This document shows, one piece after another, positions 16,769 to 24,776 of a stretch of 36,808 nt of DNA (positions are counted from its first letter, which is position 1; each line of letters begins with the position of its first letter). Origin of the DNA: Jeotgalicoccus psychrophilus DSM 19085 (lineage in GTDB: Bacteria; Bacillota; Bacilli; Staphylococcales; Salinicoccaceae); contig NZ_AUEF01000021.1 in assembly GCF_000425845.1 (NCBI RefSeq), forward strand, positions 1 through 36,808, given 5' to 3'. A model generated the notes under the pieces. That model had not been told where the DNA came from. It ran no database searches and was given only the letters and a program-made list of their open reading frames with translations. Both the position numbers and the translations under genes were made by a program.

Positions 16769-18167
16769 GACCTGTCCTCTTCTCATGAAGTGTTCCATTT
16801 TCAATAATCAACCGTCTCGACGGATAGCGTTCTTTAATATTCTCATCATGCGTAATCATAATTATCGTTGTGCCTGCGACTGCCATTTCATGAAACATGC
16901 CGAGCATACGAAAAGCTGATTTCTGATCGAGACCGAACGTCGGCTCATCGAGCAGCAGCACATCAGGTACACCGCCGAGAGCTGTTGCAACACTTAAGCG
17001 TCTTTTCTGGCCGGTGGAAATTTCAAGCGGATGCAGATGGGCAATATTATTCAGCCCGAACTGATTTAAAATGACCTCTGTCTGGCGCACTGCTTCGTTA
17101 TAGTCAAAACGTGATTCCATATTGATAAAAATCTCATCGAATACTTTATGTGTAATAAATTGCAGTTCCGAATTTTGGAAAACAGGATATACATTTCCCG
17201 CAATGTGTTTGGTCTTTTTAATTATTTTGCCCCGGTAATAAATGCTGCCGTCTGCCGGAATGAGTTTCATAATCGCAAGCAGCAGGCTGGATTTACCAGT
17301 GCCATTTTTGCCTTCTAGTGTAATCCATTCCCCTTTTCCAACACTTAAATGATCAACGTGCAGAATCTCCATGCCCCGGCGTTCAAGATGCAGGTCTTTC
17401 AGTTTCAGCAGTACTTCATCCTGAGGTGACAGCGGAGCGTATACAGGAGCCTTCTGCCACGATTCCGGATGCCAGACACCGTATTCATTTAAAAGGTCTT
17501 TGTGATGTCTTAAAACGTCATTGGGTATACCTTCGTGGATAATCTGTGCTTCGCCATTCATCAGAATGACACGGTCGACTTTATCCCAAATATAATCAAC
17601 ACGATGTTCAACGATAACTACTGTGCGTTTTTCCCAAATCTGCTCAATAACGTTCCACAACGAAGCTGCGGATTCATCGTCCAGCATACTTGTCGGTTCA
17701 TCCAGGAACAGTGTATCTGGGTTCTGCAGCAGTGCGGAAGCGATAGACAGCTTCTGCTTCATTCCGCCAGATAAGTTATTAATATTTAAGTCGAGAGGCA
17801 CATCGAGTCGGGTCTGCTTCAGTGCATCCAGCATCATCGGTTCCATATTTTCTTTTGGAATACTTCTGTTTTCTAATATAAAAGCGAGTTCTTCTGCAAC
17901 AGTCGGCATCGTAAACTGAGAATCAGGATCCTGAAACACATAAGCATTATCATCAGGAATATCGAGAATCTCAGCTTTCATCGGTGTATGAATAACATTG
18001 GGAATTAATCCGCCCATGACATTCAGCAGCGTACTTTTTCCCGAACCGCTCGGTCCGAGCAGCAGTACTTTCTCCCCTGCTTCGATATAAATATTTAAAT
18101 CGTTAAAAAGCTTGGCAGGTGCTTCCGGAAATTTTAAATTCAATTTTTCTATATTTACTCGAGACAT
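16761..18167 (-). CDS. ykoD: ECF transporter ATPase with two fused nucleotide-binding domains, YkoD-like
   Basis: A 468-aa protein with two complete ABC domains in tandem, powering thiamine-precursor uptake. First domain: Walker A GPSGSGKS (residues 38-45), signature LSGGMKQ (132-138), Walker B LFLDEPTS (153-160), switch EHR. Second domain, from about residue 255: Walker A GKNGTGKS, signature STGQKRR, Walker B LLLDEPTFGLD, switch THD. All key residues appear intact. ATG 18167 is 7 nt behind AAGGA and 1 bp after the ykoE stop; a start at 18209 would overlap ykoE. The fused pair replaces the separate EcfA and EcfA' of other ECF systems. Confidence 0.93.
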   Translation of the reverse strand: MSRVNIEKLNLKFPEAPAKLFNDLNIYIEAGEKVLLLGPSGSGKSTLLNVMGGLIPNVIHTPMKAEILDIPDDNAYVFQDPDSQFTMPTVAEELAFILENRSIPKENMEPMMLDALKQTRLDVPLDLNINNLSGGMKQKLSIASALLQNPDTLFLDEPTSMLDDESAASLWNVIEQIWEKRTVVIVEHRVDYIWDKVDRVILMNGEAQIIHEGIPNDVLRHHKDLLNEYGVWHPESWQKAPVYAPLSPQDEVLLKLKDLHLERRGMEILHVDHLSVGKGEWITLEGKNGTGKSSLLLAIMKLIPADGSIYYRGKIIKKTKHIAGNVYPVFQNSELQFITHKVFDEIFINMESRFDYNEAVRQTEVILNQFGLNNIAHLHPLEISTGQKRRLSVATALGGVPDVLLLDEPTFGLDQKSAFRMLGMFHEMAVAGTTIIMITHDENIKERYPSRRLIIENGTLHEKRTGHA

Positions 18168-18168
18168 A

Positions 18169-18750
18169 TTATAATCCTTCATGTGAATTGTCAGCTCTTC
18201 GACCGACAAACTTTAAGACGCCGGTTTCTTTCAATGCTTTATAGAGCAAATGACCCAGCCAGCCGGCTACAATCGCACCACTGAGAATTCTGAGTGAGAA
18301 CATTAATGCCAGATTCCATGTTTCAAGGTGTCCGAGATAACCGTAATACCAATCGAGCGGCAGCGTTGACAGAGCAGCTGCTATACCGGCAAGAACTGCC
18401 GCCATCAGGCTTGTACTCTTATATCTGAAGAACAGGAATACAAGCTCACAAACCAGTCCCTGTATTAAACCATACATAATCAGCGAGACATCAAACTGCA
18501 GCAAGACAATCGTTTCGCCTGAAGCCGCTGCAAACTCGGCAATCAGTGCAACACCGGGTTTTCTTATAATTAAGTACGCCACGATTGCAGCGATAAACCA
18601 CATGCCGTAAACCAGTTCATTTAAGTGAAGTCCGAACGGCTGTAGAATAGTATAAATTCCGTCCCATAAAGAATAAATAACAGCGAAAACGAGTGCGATA
18701 ACGACAGTAATTAAAATATCAGTGAGTGTTAAACTGTTTCCTTTTTTCAT
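18169..18750 (-). CDS. ykoE: ECF transporter S component, YkoE-like (HMP/thiamine)
   Basis: A 193-aa integral membrane substrate-binding subunit with about five to six hydrophobic helices and few charged residues until the basic C-terminus. Identification as YkoE rests on the order ykoE-ykoD-ykoC, the TPP riboswitch directly upstream, and features such as the SLWDGIY segment near the first helix and LPLDWYYGYL. The likely substrate is thiamine or its pyrimidine moiety, hydroxymethylpyrimidine. ATG 18750 lies 7 nt behind GGAGG; a longer reading from 18780 starts in the terminator's A-tract. No ykoF gene (present in B. subtilis ykoFEDC) is adjacent. Confidence 0.87.
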   Translation of the reverse strand: MKKGNSLTLTDILITVVIALVFAVIYSLWDGIYTILQPFGLHLNELVYGMWFIAAIVAYLIIRKPGVALIAEFAAASGETIVLLQFDVSLIMYGLIQGLVCELVFLFFRYKSTSLMAAVLAGIAAALSTLPLDWYYGYLGHLETWNLALMFSLRILSGAIVAGWLGHLLYKALKETGVLKFVGRRADNSHEGL

Positions 18751-18778
18751 GATGAAGCCTCCGTTATAAATTTCAAAC

Positions 18779-18808
18779 AAAAAAACACACCACTAACGGA
18801 ATGGTGTG
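18779..18808 (-). terminator. riboswitch-controlled terminator of ykoEDC
   Basis: On the minus strand CACACCA and TGGTGTG form a 7-bp stem around a 9-nt loop, followed by a run of seven T. It sits between the TPP aptamer and ykoE and is presumably the expression platform: with TPP bound, transcription stops here. Confidence 0.85.
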
Positions 18809-18819
18809 CATATAAAAAT

Positions 18820-18900
18820 ATGCCACTTCCCTACGCTAGTATGATCTAGATCAGGTGATAAGGGTCAATCTCAGTCCGTACGGACACCCCCAGTGGTGGT
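18820..18900 (-). promoter_or_regulatory. TPP riboswitch (THI box)
   Basis: Read on the minus strand, the conserved thi-box blocks appear in order: GGGGGTGTCC, ACTGAGAT, ACCC, ACCTGATCTAGATCATAC, and TAGCGTAGGGAAGTGG. A P1 helix CCACT/AGTGG closes the aptamer (18822-18826 with 18892-18896). It is followed by an intrinsic terminator and then ykoE, so it should shut off the transporter when thiamine pyrophosphate is plentiful. Confidence 0.96.
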
Positions 18901-18935
18901 GAATTCATTATTTGATTATCACTATCATAGTCCAC

Positions 18936-19370
18936 TTATGTGAATTTGTGAAGTGTCATCTGTTTAGTAATCGTAACACCCTGCTTCGGATTTTCGTACA
19001 GCGTTACTTTCAGCAGTACATCATTCTCCGGCAAACGTGCAGAAAACTCTTCAAACAGCCAGTAAGCTATGTTTTCTGCTGTCTTATTCATCTCCGGCAG
19101 TGTTTCATTAAGCAGGCAGTTATCCAGCTTAACGCCGATTTCTTCATCATAAATTTTATCGATTAAATGAAAATCAGTCGCAAGACCAAGAGCATTAACA
19201 GGTGAAGATATCTCAATGCTGAAAGAATAATGATGATTCTTTAAATCTTTAAAAGCAGTATTCGAAAAAAATATACGGTTATCGCATATAAACGAAAAAT
19301 GTTTGTGAATGGTTACCTGTTCTTCAAAATACTTAAACTTTTCAGGTGGCTTTACATCGTTAATATTCAT
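18936..19370 (-). CDS. divergent 6-pyruvoyl-tetrahydropterin synthase / QueD-like protein
   Basis: A 144-aa protein with the T-fold pattern of the 6-carboxy- and 6-pyruvoyl-tetrahydropterin synthase family: FSFICDNR (residues 25-32), NHHYSFSIEI (45-54), LGLATDFHLID (61-71), LDNCLLNETLP then KTAENIAYWLFEEF (82-109), and VTLYEN (122-127). The substrate-anchoring Glu126 and the LD..LN / TAEN blocks are kept. The zinc site is altered: the usual AxH is FIC (Cys29) and HGH reads HHY, so at most part of the histidine triad remains. No queC, queE or folate genes are adjacent. Enzymatic activity is therefore uncertain. ATG 19370 follows AGAGGT. Confidence 0.75.
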   Translation of the reverse strand: MNINDVKPPEKFKYFEEQVTIHKHFSFICDNRIFFSNTAFKDLKNHHYSFSIEISSPVNALGLATDFHLIDKIYDEEIGVKLDNCLLNETLPEMNKTAENIAYWLFEEFSARLPENDVLLKVTLYENPKQGVTITKQMTLHKFT

Positions 19371-19528
19371 ATAACTACCTCTTTATAAATCAATTTAATT
19401 AATTATACCCATTCATAATAGTAAGTATCAAATGTGTGAAACATCATAAAGAGTTGTTAGGTTATGCTCTAAAACGGGAATAGATAAATAAAGGCAGTTG
19501 CGAACTAATCTTTTAAGGAGGATTTATC

Positions 19529-19780
19529 ATGCGTAAACGAACAAAGTTTATTATTGGAGCAGGGCTCGCAGCAGGAGTGCTTTATGCATCTAAGACAGAA
19601 GCGGGACAGTTAATTAAAGGTGCAGTAAATAAATGGACGGATGATGACTATATTATTAATCTCGGTAAGCCTGATGAGGCAAGAGATGCAAATATGGTGG
19701 ATGAAGGTGCGATGACAAGCGTATTATACTATTACGAGCTACGGGATAAGGCATCTGAACAGGGAGATAAATACGCATAA
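19529..19780 (+). CDS. small protein with an N-terminal membrane segment, function unknown
   Basis: An 83-aa protein I do not recognise. A basic N-terminus (MRKRTK) precedes a short hydrophobic stretch (residues 7-21, rich in Gly and Ala), followed by a mainly hydrophilic region containing DDDYIINLGKPDEARD. AAGGAGG at good spacing and a strong terminator right after the stop support a real gene. It resembles small YtxH-type stress proteins only in layout, and I would not assign it to that family. It is a single gene, divergent from the QueD-like gene and convergent with gltS. Confidence 0.75.
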   Translation: MRKRTKFIIGAGLAAGVLYASKTEAGQLIKGAVNKWTDDDYIINLGKPDEARDANMVDEGAMTSVLYYYELRDKASEQGDKYA

Positions 19781-19806
19781 AAAAAGCCGGGATATCCCGG
19801 CTTTTT
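19781..19806. terminator. bidirectional terminator
   Basis: AAAAAGCCGGG and CCCGGCTTTTT form a perfect stem around ATAT. It is shared by the small membrane-associated protein gene and the convergent gltS gene. Confidence 0.93.
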
Positions 19807-19808
19807 GT

Positions 19809-21011
19809 TTAGCTGAATAAATTTATGAAGAACACGATAACGGGAATGTTAACGATATCAATAAGGAATGCTCCAACGACCGGTACGATTAAGTAAGCGG
19901 TCTTCGAAGAACCGAATTTAGATGTAACTGCATCCATGTTAGCCATAGCTGTAGGAGTTGCACCTAGTCCACTTCCGATCATACCGTTAATCATCACGAC
20001 TGCGTCATAGTTCTTCCCTAGCAGTCTGTAGACGATAAACATCGTATACAAAATAATGAAGATAACATGAACCGAAACAATCAGCAGAATCGGCAGTGCC
20101 AGATCAGCGAGTTCCCACAGTTTTATGCTCATCAATGCGAATGATAGGAATAAACCTAAAGAAACCGCACCGATTTTATCGTTTACAGTCGTATCGAAAT
20201 CAAATGATATTCTGTCCTGTGAAGCATCGAGAAGTGTTCTAACGACAATCGCAACAAACATCGCACCTACATAATCGGGCAAAATAACTCCAGTTAAATC
20301 GGAGAAGATACTTCCGATATACGTGCCGAGAGCCATAGCAAATGTAATAATGGCAAGGTATATAAAGAATTGATCGATTGTAAATTTATTTTCTTTTTTC
20401 TGAACAGGAATTTCATAATCGCCAGCATCGAACTTGGGTTCGTTACTCTTAAGATTGTGCTTGTTAATCATAAAGCGTGCAACCGGTCCGCCAAATACGC
20501 CGCCGGCGATGAGGCCGAGTGTCGCCGCAGCAATCCCGACAGTTGTCGCACCCTGTACTCCTAATCCATCAATTGTTTCACCGAATGCCGCAGCACCCCC
20601 GTGCCCGCCGATCATCGCAGGAGAAGAAGCCATAAGACCAAGCAGCGGATCTATACCAAGCAGACTTGCTATGGATACACCTAAAGTATTTTGTACAATT
20701 GATAAAAAACTTGCGGCAAGTAAATAAATCACAAGTAGTTTTCCACCCAATTTAATAAGTTTAAAACTTGCACCTAAACCGACTGTTGTAAAAAATATAA
20801 TCATAAATAAAGACTGTAGAGAAGTATCAACAGTTATCGTAACTAAACCAGCAGTGTGCATTATCAATGTGAACACTGCAAAAATCAGACCGCCGACAAC
20901 TGGTGCCGGTATAGAGTATCTATCTAAAAAATGTATTTTTTTAACTAAGTAAGCACCGATGAGGTAAACTATCACTGCTAAAAATAATGATGTCACTAAA
21001 TTTAATTCCAT
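19809..21011 (-). CDS. gltS: sodium/glutamate symporter
   Basis: Imports glutamate with sodium across the cytoplasmic membrane. At 400 aa it has the usual family length, with about ten or more hydrophobic helices. The two pore-loop signatures of the GltS family are visible: MIGGHGGAAAFGE near residues 133-146 and the mirrored GMIGSGLGATPTAMANMD near residues 342-359. A charged cytoplasmic loop around residues 188-212 divides the two halves. ATG follows GGAGG at 7-8 nt. It is a single gene. Glutamate uptake fits the presence of glutamine synthetase further along, and glutamate also serves as a compatible solute. Confidence 0.94.
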   Translation of the reverse strand: MELNLVTSLFLAVIVYLIGAYLVKKIHFLDRYSIPAPVVGGLIFAVFTLIMHTAGLVTITVDTSLQSLFMIIFFTTVGLGASFKLIKLGGKLLVIYLLAASFLSIVQNTLGVSIASLLGIDPLLGLMASSPAMIGGHGGAAAFGETIDGLGVQGATTVGIAAATLGLIAGGVFGGPVARFMINKHNLKSNEPKFDAGDYEIPVQKKENKFTIDQFFIYLAIITFAMALGTYIGSIFSDLTGVILPDYVGAMFVAIVVRTLLDASQDRISFDFDTTVNDKIGAVSLGLFLSFALMSIKLWELADLALPILLIVSVHVIFIILYTMFIVYRLLGKNYDAVVMINGMIGSGLGATPTAMANMDAVTSKFGSSKTAYLIVPVVGAFLIDIVNIPVIVFFINLFS

Positions 21012-21148
21012 ATCCCATCCTCCATCATTTAAAATTCAATCAGAAAACCTATTCTAATCTATAACTGAAGAATAACCAACAATAACTTTTACATCTTTGC
21101 AGTAAATTATGTAGTTTTTGTGAACGCATACATTTTGCCGATAAACAA

Positions 21149-21185
21149 AAATCCCGCTGGAGCTTTAGCAGCTCGGGCGGGATTT
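21149..21185 (-). terminator. terminator downstream of the HD-domain gene
   Basis: AAATCCCGC pairs with GCGGGATTT, with an inner GAGC/GCTC helix; on the minus strand it is followed by TTTTGTTTAT. It lies about 75 bp past the HD gene stop and upstream of gltS. Confidence 0.75.
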
Positions 21186-21258
21186 AAATAATCATTGTAA
21201 CGCATGGCATAGTTTTGTAACGCTATACATTACATTGAGTGTTAAGTTCCTAAATCCT

Positions 21259-21897
21259 TTAACTCTCCCATTTGGAATGAAGAATGCATGTGCAGAAATT
21301 ATCATTCGCATAGTCAGGCTGGAAGTGCTTGATAACATCTTCTTTCATATTACCAAATGTTGTTTCCGGTTTATGTTTAATTCCATCGTAAAATGCTTGA
21401 ATAATATCATTTTTAAAATTTTTTCTAGGAAACTTTTGAACGACAGATTTTCTGATTTCTTCACTGAACTGATCGAAGTTATCCCCCATTACGTCCATGC
21501 CGACACCGTGGAAAAGAAGTGCGACTTCGCTCTCTTTGTGCTCTGCAACACCCGGTGTAGTATGAAGTGCGATTGCGTCCCAGACGAGCTGAATCTGCTG
21601 TGGCGTGATATTATGAGTGTTTAAAAACTGGCGTGCTGCGTTCGCACCGTCAACTTCAAAGCGCAAATCATCACTGCTGTACTGTTTTGTTAAACCTAAA
21701 TCATGGAAAAGTGCGCTGATGTATAATAGTTCATGATCATACTTCACTTTATCCTGATCCCCTTTAACAGCACCGAATAGATATACTCTGTTAGAATGGT
21801 TCCAAATTAATTCATTACCGTATTCGTGAACGAGATCTTGTGCATCCGTAATAATCTTACTGTCCGGTACTTTAATATTACCTAAATCTGTAATCAT
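21259..21897 (-). CDS. HD-domain hydrolase (cyanamide hydratase-like)
   Basis: A 212-aa metal-dependent HD-domain protein. Seen: NHSNRVYLFG with His34, the HD pair His65-Asp66 in SALFHDLGL, then DGANAARQFL and ALHTTPG with His112. This arrangement, including FEVDGANAAR and the HTTPGVA segment, is that of proteins annotated as cyanamide hydratase-like; whether this one hydrates cyanamide or cleaves a phosphoester is unknown. ATG 21897 has AAGGAG 7 nt upstream; a longer reading from 21948 would include that site as coding. It is the last gene of a leftward cluster with gtrA and the pyruvate-kinase-like gene. Confidence 0.85.
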   Translation of the reverse strand: MITDLGNIKVPDSKIITDAQDLVHEYGNELIWNHSNRVYLFGAVKGDQDKVKYDHELLYISALFHDLGLTKQYSSDDLRFEVDGANAARQFLNTHNITPQQIQLVWDAIALHTTPGVAEHKESEVALLFHGVGMDVMGDNFDQFSEEIRKSVVQKFPRKNFKNDIIQAFYDGIKHKPETTFGNMKEDVIKHFQPDYANDNFCTCILHSKWES

Positions 21898-21966
21898 ATT
21901 ATCTCTCCTTCTCCCCCATATAGTAATTAGATAAATATTATTTTTCAAACTATCCGGGTTAATTGA

Positions 21967-22353
21967 TTATGCTCTGTATCTCCGGAATGATATATAACGA
22001 TTTAAAAAATATTGAATCACAGTTGCAAGCATTGTCGCACCGATTTTTACTATAATGGCATTCCATCCAAGATGCTGAACGAAAATCAAAACGAGCAGTG
22101 CAACGATTGAAAAACCAATTGCACCGACTGTCAGGAATGATAAATAACGTCTGAAAAATTTGCTGTCTGCTTTAAAATTAAAATGGTAATTCAGTATAAA
22201 ATTTGTTGTAACGCCTGTGAACATACTTATTAGATTTACTAGCTGAATGTGTATATCTGTATATGTGTGCAGCAGGATAAACAGCAGTAAATCAAGAGCG
22301 CCTCCGACTGCTGCAATCAAAATGTATTTAAAAAACTCCTTAAGCTTACGCAT
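21967..22353 (-). CDS. GtrA family membrane protein
   Basis: A 128-aa protein with four transmembrane helices (about residues 7-29, 36-54, 70-92, 99-117). The family signature is visible: FFKYILIAAVGGALDLLLF at the start, FTGVTTNFILNYHFNF in the middle and FLNRYISFRRYR at the end. GtrA-type proteins are proposed to move undecaprenyl-linked sugars across the membrane for cell-surface polysaccharides or teichoic acid decoration. It has a weak ribosome site (GAGAG) and follows the pyruvate-kinase-like gene by 29 bp, so it probably depends on that transcript. No glycosyltransferase gene is adjacent. Confidence 0.9.
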   Translation of the reverse strand: MRKLKEFFKYILIAAVGGALDLLLFILLHTYTDIHIQLVNLISMFTGVTTNFILNYHFNFKADSKFFRRYLSFLTVGAIGFSIVALLVLIFVQHLGWNAIIVKIGATMLATVIQYFLNRYISFRRYRA

Positions 22354-22382
22354 ATAAACACAACTCTCTGAAGGCGTTTACT

Positions 22383-23876
22383 TTATTCAAACATTGATTT
22401 AGAAATATTCAATGCTCGGAGCATCGCTGTTTTTTTATAATTATGATCCTCGCTTTTATTCAGGATATCATCTACTGTTTTCACACCTTCGACGATGTAA
22501 TCACCTTTATTCAGCATAATACACTCGGCGCGGGAGCCTGCAACGACATCCGAAATTTCTGAGCGTGTTGGGATACCTGTTTTAATCAGTGATTCAAGCA
22601 CCTGTGTTGCCCAGATAATTGGAATATGGGCTGCCTCGCATATCCAAAGTAGTTCTTCCTGAATTTCGCTGAGTCGTTCATACCCTATTTCAACTGCGAG
22701 ATCTCCGCGTGCCAGCATAATTCCGAATGGTCTTCTTGATGCCGCTTCAGCGATGATATTCGGAATTTCTTCAATGGCTTCTGTCGTTTCTATTTTTGCG
22801 ATTATCGGCATATTCTTTTTGTCTGACGGGAGTTTTTTCTGGAGTGTATTTTCAATATATTTTATATCATCTGCACTTTTTACGAAGGAAAATGCAATGA
22901 TATCTGCGTGCTCAGCTGCAAAATCGAGATCGTTCATATCTTTCTCTGTCAGTACATTTAAATTGATGTCAAGATCCGGAAAGTTAATACCTTTTTCTGT
23001 TTTAATTTTTACGCCTTTCGCTTTGGAGGTTCTAGTCACTTTACAAATTAAACCGCCGTCCTCGATTTCAGTTACTCTTGCTTCAATCTGCCCGTCATCA
23101 ATTTTAATGAGCTGATCAATGTCTACATTTTTAAGCACTTCAGGAACAGAAGTGTTAATCGCTACATTTACTTTTGGCGGCAGCAGCATTGCTTCCTGGT
23201 TTGACAGCAGGAAATATTCTCCGGCTTTCAGCTTAGGATTTCTTTTAGAAGTGAGAAGTGTTTTTATCCGGACTTTAGGTCCGCTTATATCCATTAAAAT
23301 TCTGCATGGATTATTTGTTTCTTCAGATGCTTTCGTAATGTTTTCAATCATCTGTTTCCACGTATTCGAGTCATCGTGCGCGCAGTTAATACGGGCTGAA
23401 TTCATGCCCGACACCACAAGGTTTTTAACTAACTCATAATCCTTTGCAGCTTCCGACGGCATCGTGACCATAATTTGTGTGTGCCGATGTTCATTGCCTT
23501 CACCCAGCAGCATTTTGGTATTTTTATTGAGCAGACTGTTTCTGTCAGTTGAGTCTGGATACTTGAAATACTCAGTATCATTCTCTGCCTCTCCAGTAAT
23601 GTAGCCGAGCGTTTTAATTACAGCATCCAGATTGCCGGACACGTTAGGTTCAAGTCTCCCGAGTGATGATACACCCCAGGGAATTAAAGTGTTTTGTATT
23701 TCACGGTGGTCATGGCGGCGGAAGGCCATGTAATAAGCAAGATTTTTAAGACTTTGAACATACTCCTCCCTTACATTATCTTGCTGCCAGCGGCTAAGAA
23801 TCTGTTCTCCATCTTCAGTTACCTGCTGGCGTATCTGTTTTACATCATTTAATAACGGTGCTGCTTCTTTATTCAT
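22383..23876 (-). CDS. pyruvate-kinase-like protein with N-terminal extension
   Basis: A 497-aa protein whose residues from about 130 follow the pyruvate kinase barrel: TQIMVTMPSEA, GMNSARINCAHD (substrate Arg), DISGPKVR, KGINFPD, FSFVKSADD, IAKIET (catalytic Lys), MLARGDLAVEIG (metal Glu/Asp) and WATQVLESL (Thr). The motif PTRSEISDV follows. The usual C-terminal regulatory domain is absent; the chain ends soon after the barrel. About 130 N-terminal residues are an extension containing LAYYMAFRRHDHREIQ and GVSSLGRLE, as in a lesser-known bacterial branch annotated as pyruvate kinase. The catalytic residues seem kept, so it may act on phosphoenolpyruvate or a related compound. It lies between gtrA and a small membrane protein gene. 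Confidence 0.85.
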   Translation of the reverse strand: MNKEAAPLLNDVKQIRQQVTEDGEQILSRWQQDNVREEYVQSLKNLAYYMAFRRHDHREIQNTLIPWGVSSLGRLEPNVSGNLDAVIKTLGYITGEAENDTEYFKYPDSTDRNSLLNKNTKMLLGEGNEHRHTQIMVTMPSEAAKDYELVKNLVVSGMNSARINCAHDDSNTWKQMIENITKASEETNNPCRILMDISGPKVRIKTLLTSKRNPKLKAGEYFLLSNQEAMLLPPKVNVAINTSVPEVLKNVDIDQLIKIDDGQIEARVTEIEDGGLICKVTRTSKAKGVKIKTEKGINFPDLDINLNVLTEKDMNDLDFAAEHADIIAFSFVKSADDIKYIENTLQKKLPSDKKNMPIIAKIETTEAIEEIPNIIAEAASRRPFGIMLARGDLAVEIGYERLSEIQEELLWICEAAHIPIIWATQVLESLIKTGIPTRSEISDVVAGSRAECIMLNKGDYIVEGVKTVDDILNKSEDHNYKKTAMLRALNISKSMFE

Positions 23877-23894
23877 AATGTCCCCCTAAGTGTG

Positions 23895-24302
23895 TTAGAA
23901 CCCTTTTTTGTGAAGTGAAAAAATAATAATGAAATAGCAAAGATGTATAATTGTCCATACAGTAAATCCTAATAAGCCCTGCAGTTCGATATGCATCACA
24001 CTTAAGTAACCAAGCGCGTAAAACAGCAGGCTCGTGACTATCCAGCTGAACACTAGTGCTGGTATATAAAATCTTTTAAAATTATCAAATATAAATTTAA
24101 GTAAAACTGCAATCATAACTGACACGATCATATGGAATAGAATTTCTATGCCGGTATGAATATTCATTTCCGTCATAAAATCCACATTCAAAAGCAGAGT
24201 CATCAGCTCCATTTGTGTCAGCCATTCTATCAGTGCACAAACGATAAATAAAAACGTGCCTGAAATAAGTCCAATGACAGTTCCTGATTTTAAATATTTC
24301 AT
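23895..24302 (-). CDS. four-helix membrane protein, function unknown
   Basis: A 135-aa protein with four predicted transmembrane segments (about residues 8-27, 49-70, 79-100, 108-130) and little outside them. The spacing of the helices and the histidines (IEILFHM, VMHIELQG, IIHLCYF) resemble small uncharacterised YagU-like membrane proteins, but I would not assign a family. It precedes the pyruvate-kinase-like gene by 18 bp on the same strand and is probably the first gene of that leftward transcript. No function can be given. Confidence 0.75.
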   Translation of the reverse strand: MKYLKSGTVIGLISGTFLFIVCALIEWLTQMELMTLLLNVDFMTEMNIHTGIEILFHMIVSVMIAVLLKFIFDNFKRFYIPALVFSWIVTSLLFYALGYLSVMHIELQGLLGFTVWTIIHLCYFIIIFSLHKKGF

Positions 24303-24339
24303 ATATCCAAATCCTTAGGTGTATAAAGATATAAACATG

Positions 24340-24368
24340 ACTGCCCGGCGTATTAGATACCAGGCAGT
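24340..24368 (-). terminator. hairpin downstream of the pterin dehydratase gene
   Basis: On the minus strand ACTGCCTGG pairs with CCGGGCAGT (one G-T pair) around an 11-nt loop. The following tract (CATGTTTATAT) is only weakly T-rich, so read-through into the next cluster is possible. Confidence 0.6.
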
Positions 24369-24376
24369 CTATGATT

Positions 24377-24640
24377 TTAACCGAAAATTTTGTCTGTCGC
24401 TTTTGCGCCTTCGATGTCACGTTCCTTAAGTTCGTTTGTAGAGAACGTTGTCCACACCACAGTCACAGTCGTGTAATTAATTCTGATTCCGGGATGATGC
24501 TGCTCTTTCTCTGCCTGCTGAGCCAGCATATTTACGAATTCGATACCATCTAAGAAACGCTCGAATTTAAATTTCTTAATGAGCTTTTCGTCTTTTAATT
24601 CCCAGCCTTCGAGTTTTTTTGCTTCTGCTTTAACATCCAT
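24377..24640 (-). CDS. 4a-hydroxytetrahydrobiopterin dehydratase (pterin carbinolamine dehydratase) family
   Basis: An 87-aa protein of the DCoH/PCD family, which dehydrates 4a-hydroxy-tetrahydropterin. Seen: GWEL near the start, EKEQHHPGIRINYTTVTVVW (residues 45-63, including the paired catalytic His48-His49-Pro50), and the ERD ending the motif (Asp75). The third active-site histidine of the family (His80 of mammalian DCoH, in STHECAGL) aligns with Phe66 here. ATG 24640 lies 9 nt behind AGGAGG; the in-frame TTG at 24646 is too close to that site. No aromatic amino acid hydroxylase gene is nearby, so the physiological partner is unclear. Confidence 0.88.
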   Translation of the reverse strand: MDVKAEAKKLEGWELKDEKLIKKFKFERFLDGIEFVNMLAQQAEKEQHHPGIRINYTTVTVVWTTFSTNELKERDIEGAKATDKIFG

Positions 24641-24776
24641 AATCAATTACCTCCTGCTCATTTTGTACATATGTAATTTATACCCTGTCTGCATAAAAGA
24701 AATCATTCAGATGATTGGGACAGTGGATTCTGTGGTAAAAATATAAAACAACTTATAAACAAGGACAGGTGATATT

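Noticed and set aside
21149-21185. Riboswitch or T-box upstream of gltS
   Set aside because: The hairpin has its T-tract on the minus strand after the HD-domain gene and no conserved aptamer blocks; a plain terminator explains it.
21195-21225. GTAACGC direct repeats as a regulatory element
   Set aside because: Only two 7-bp copies in an AT-rich gap, with imperfect flanks; too short to support beyond the motif note made elsewhere.
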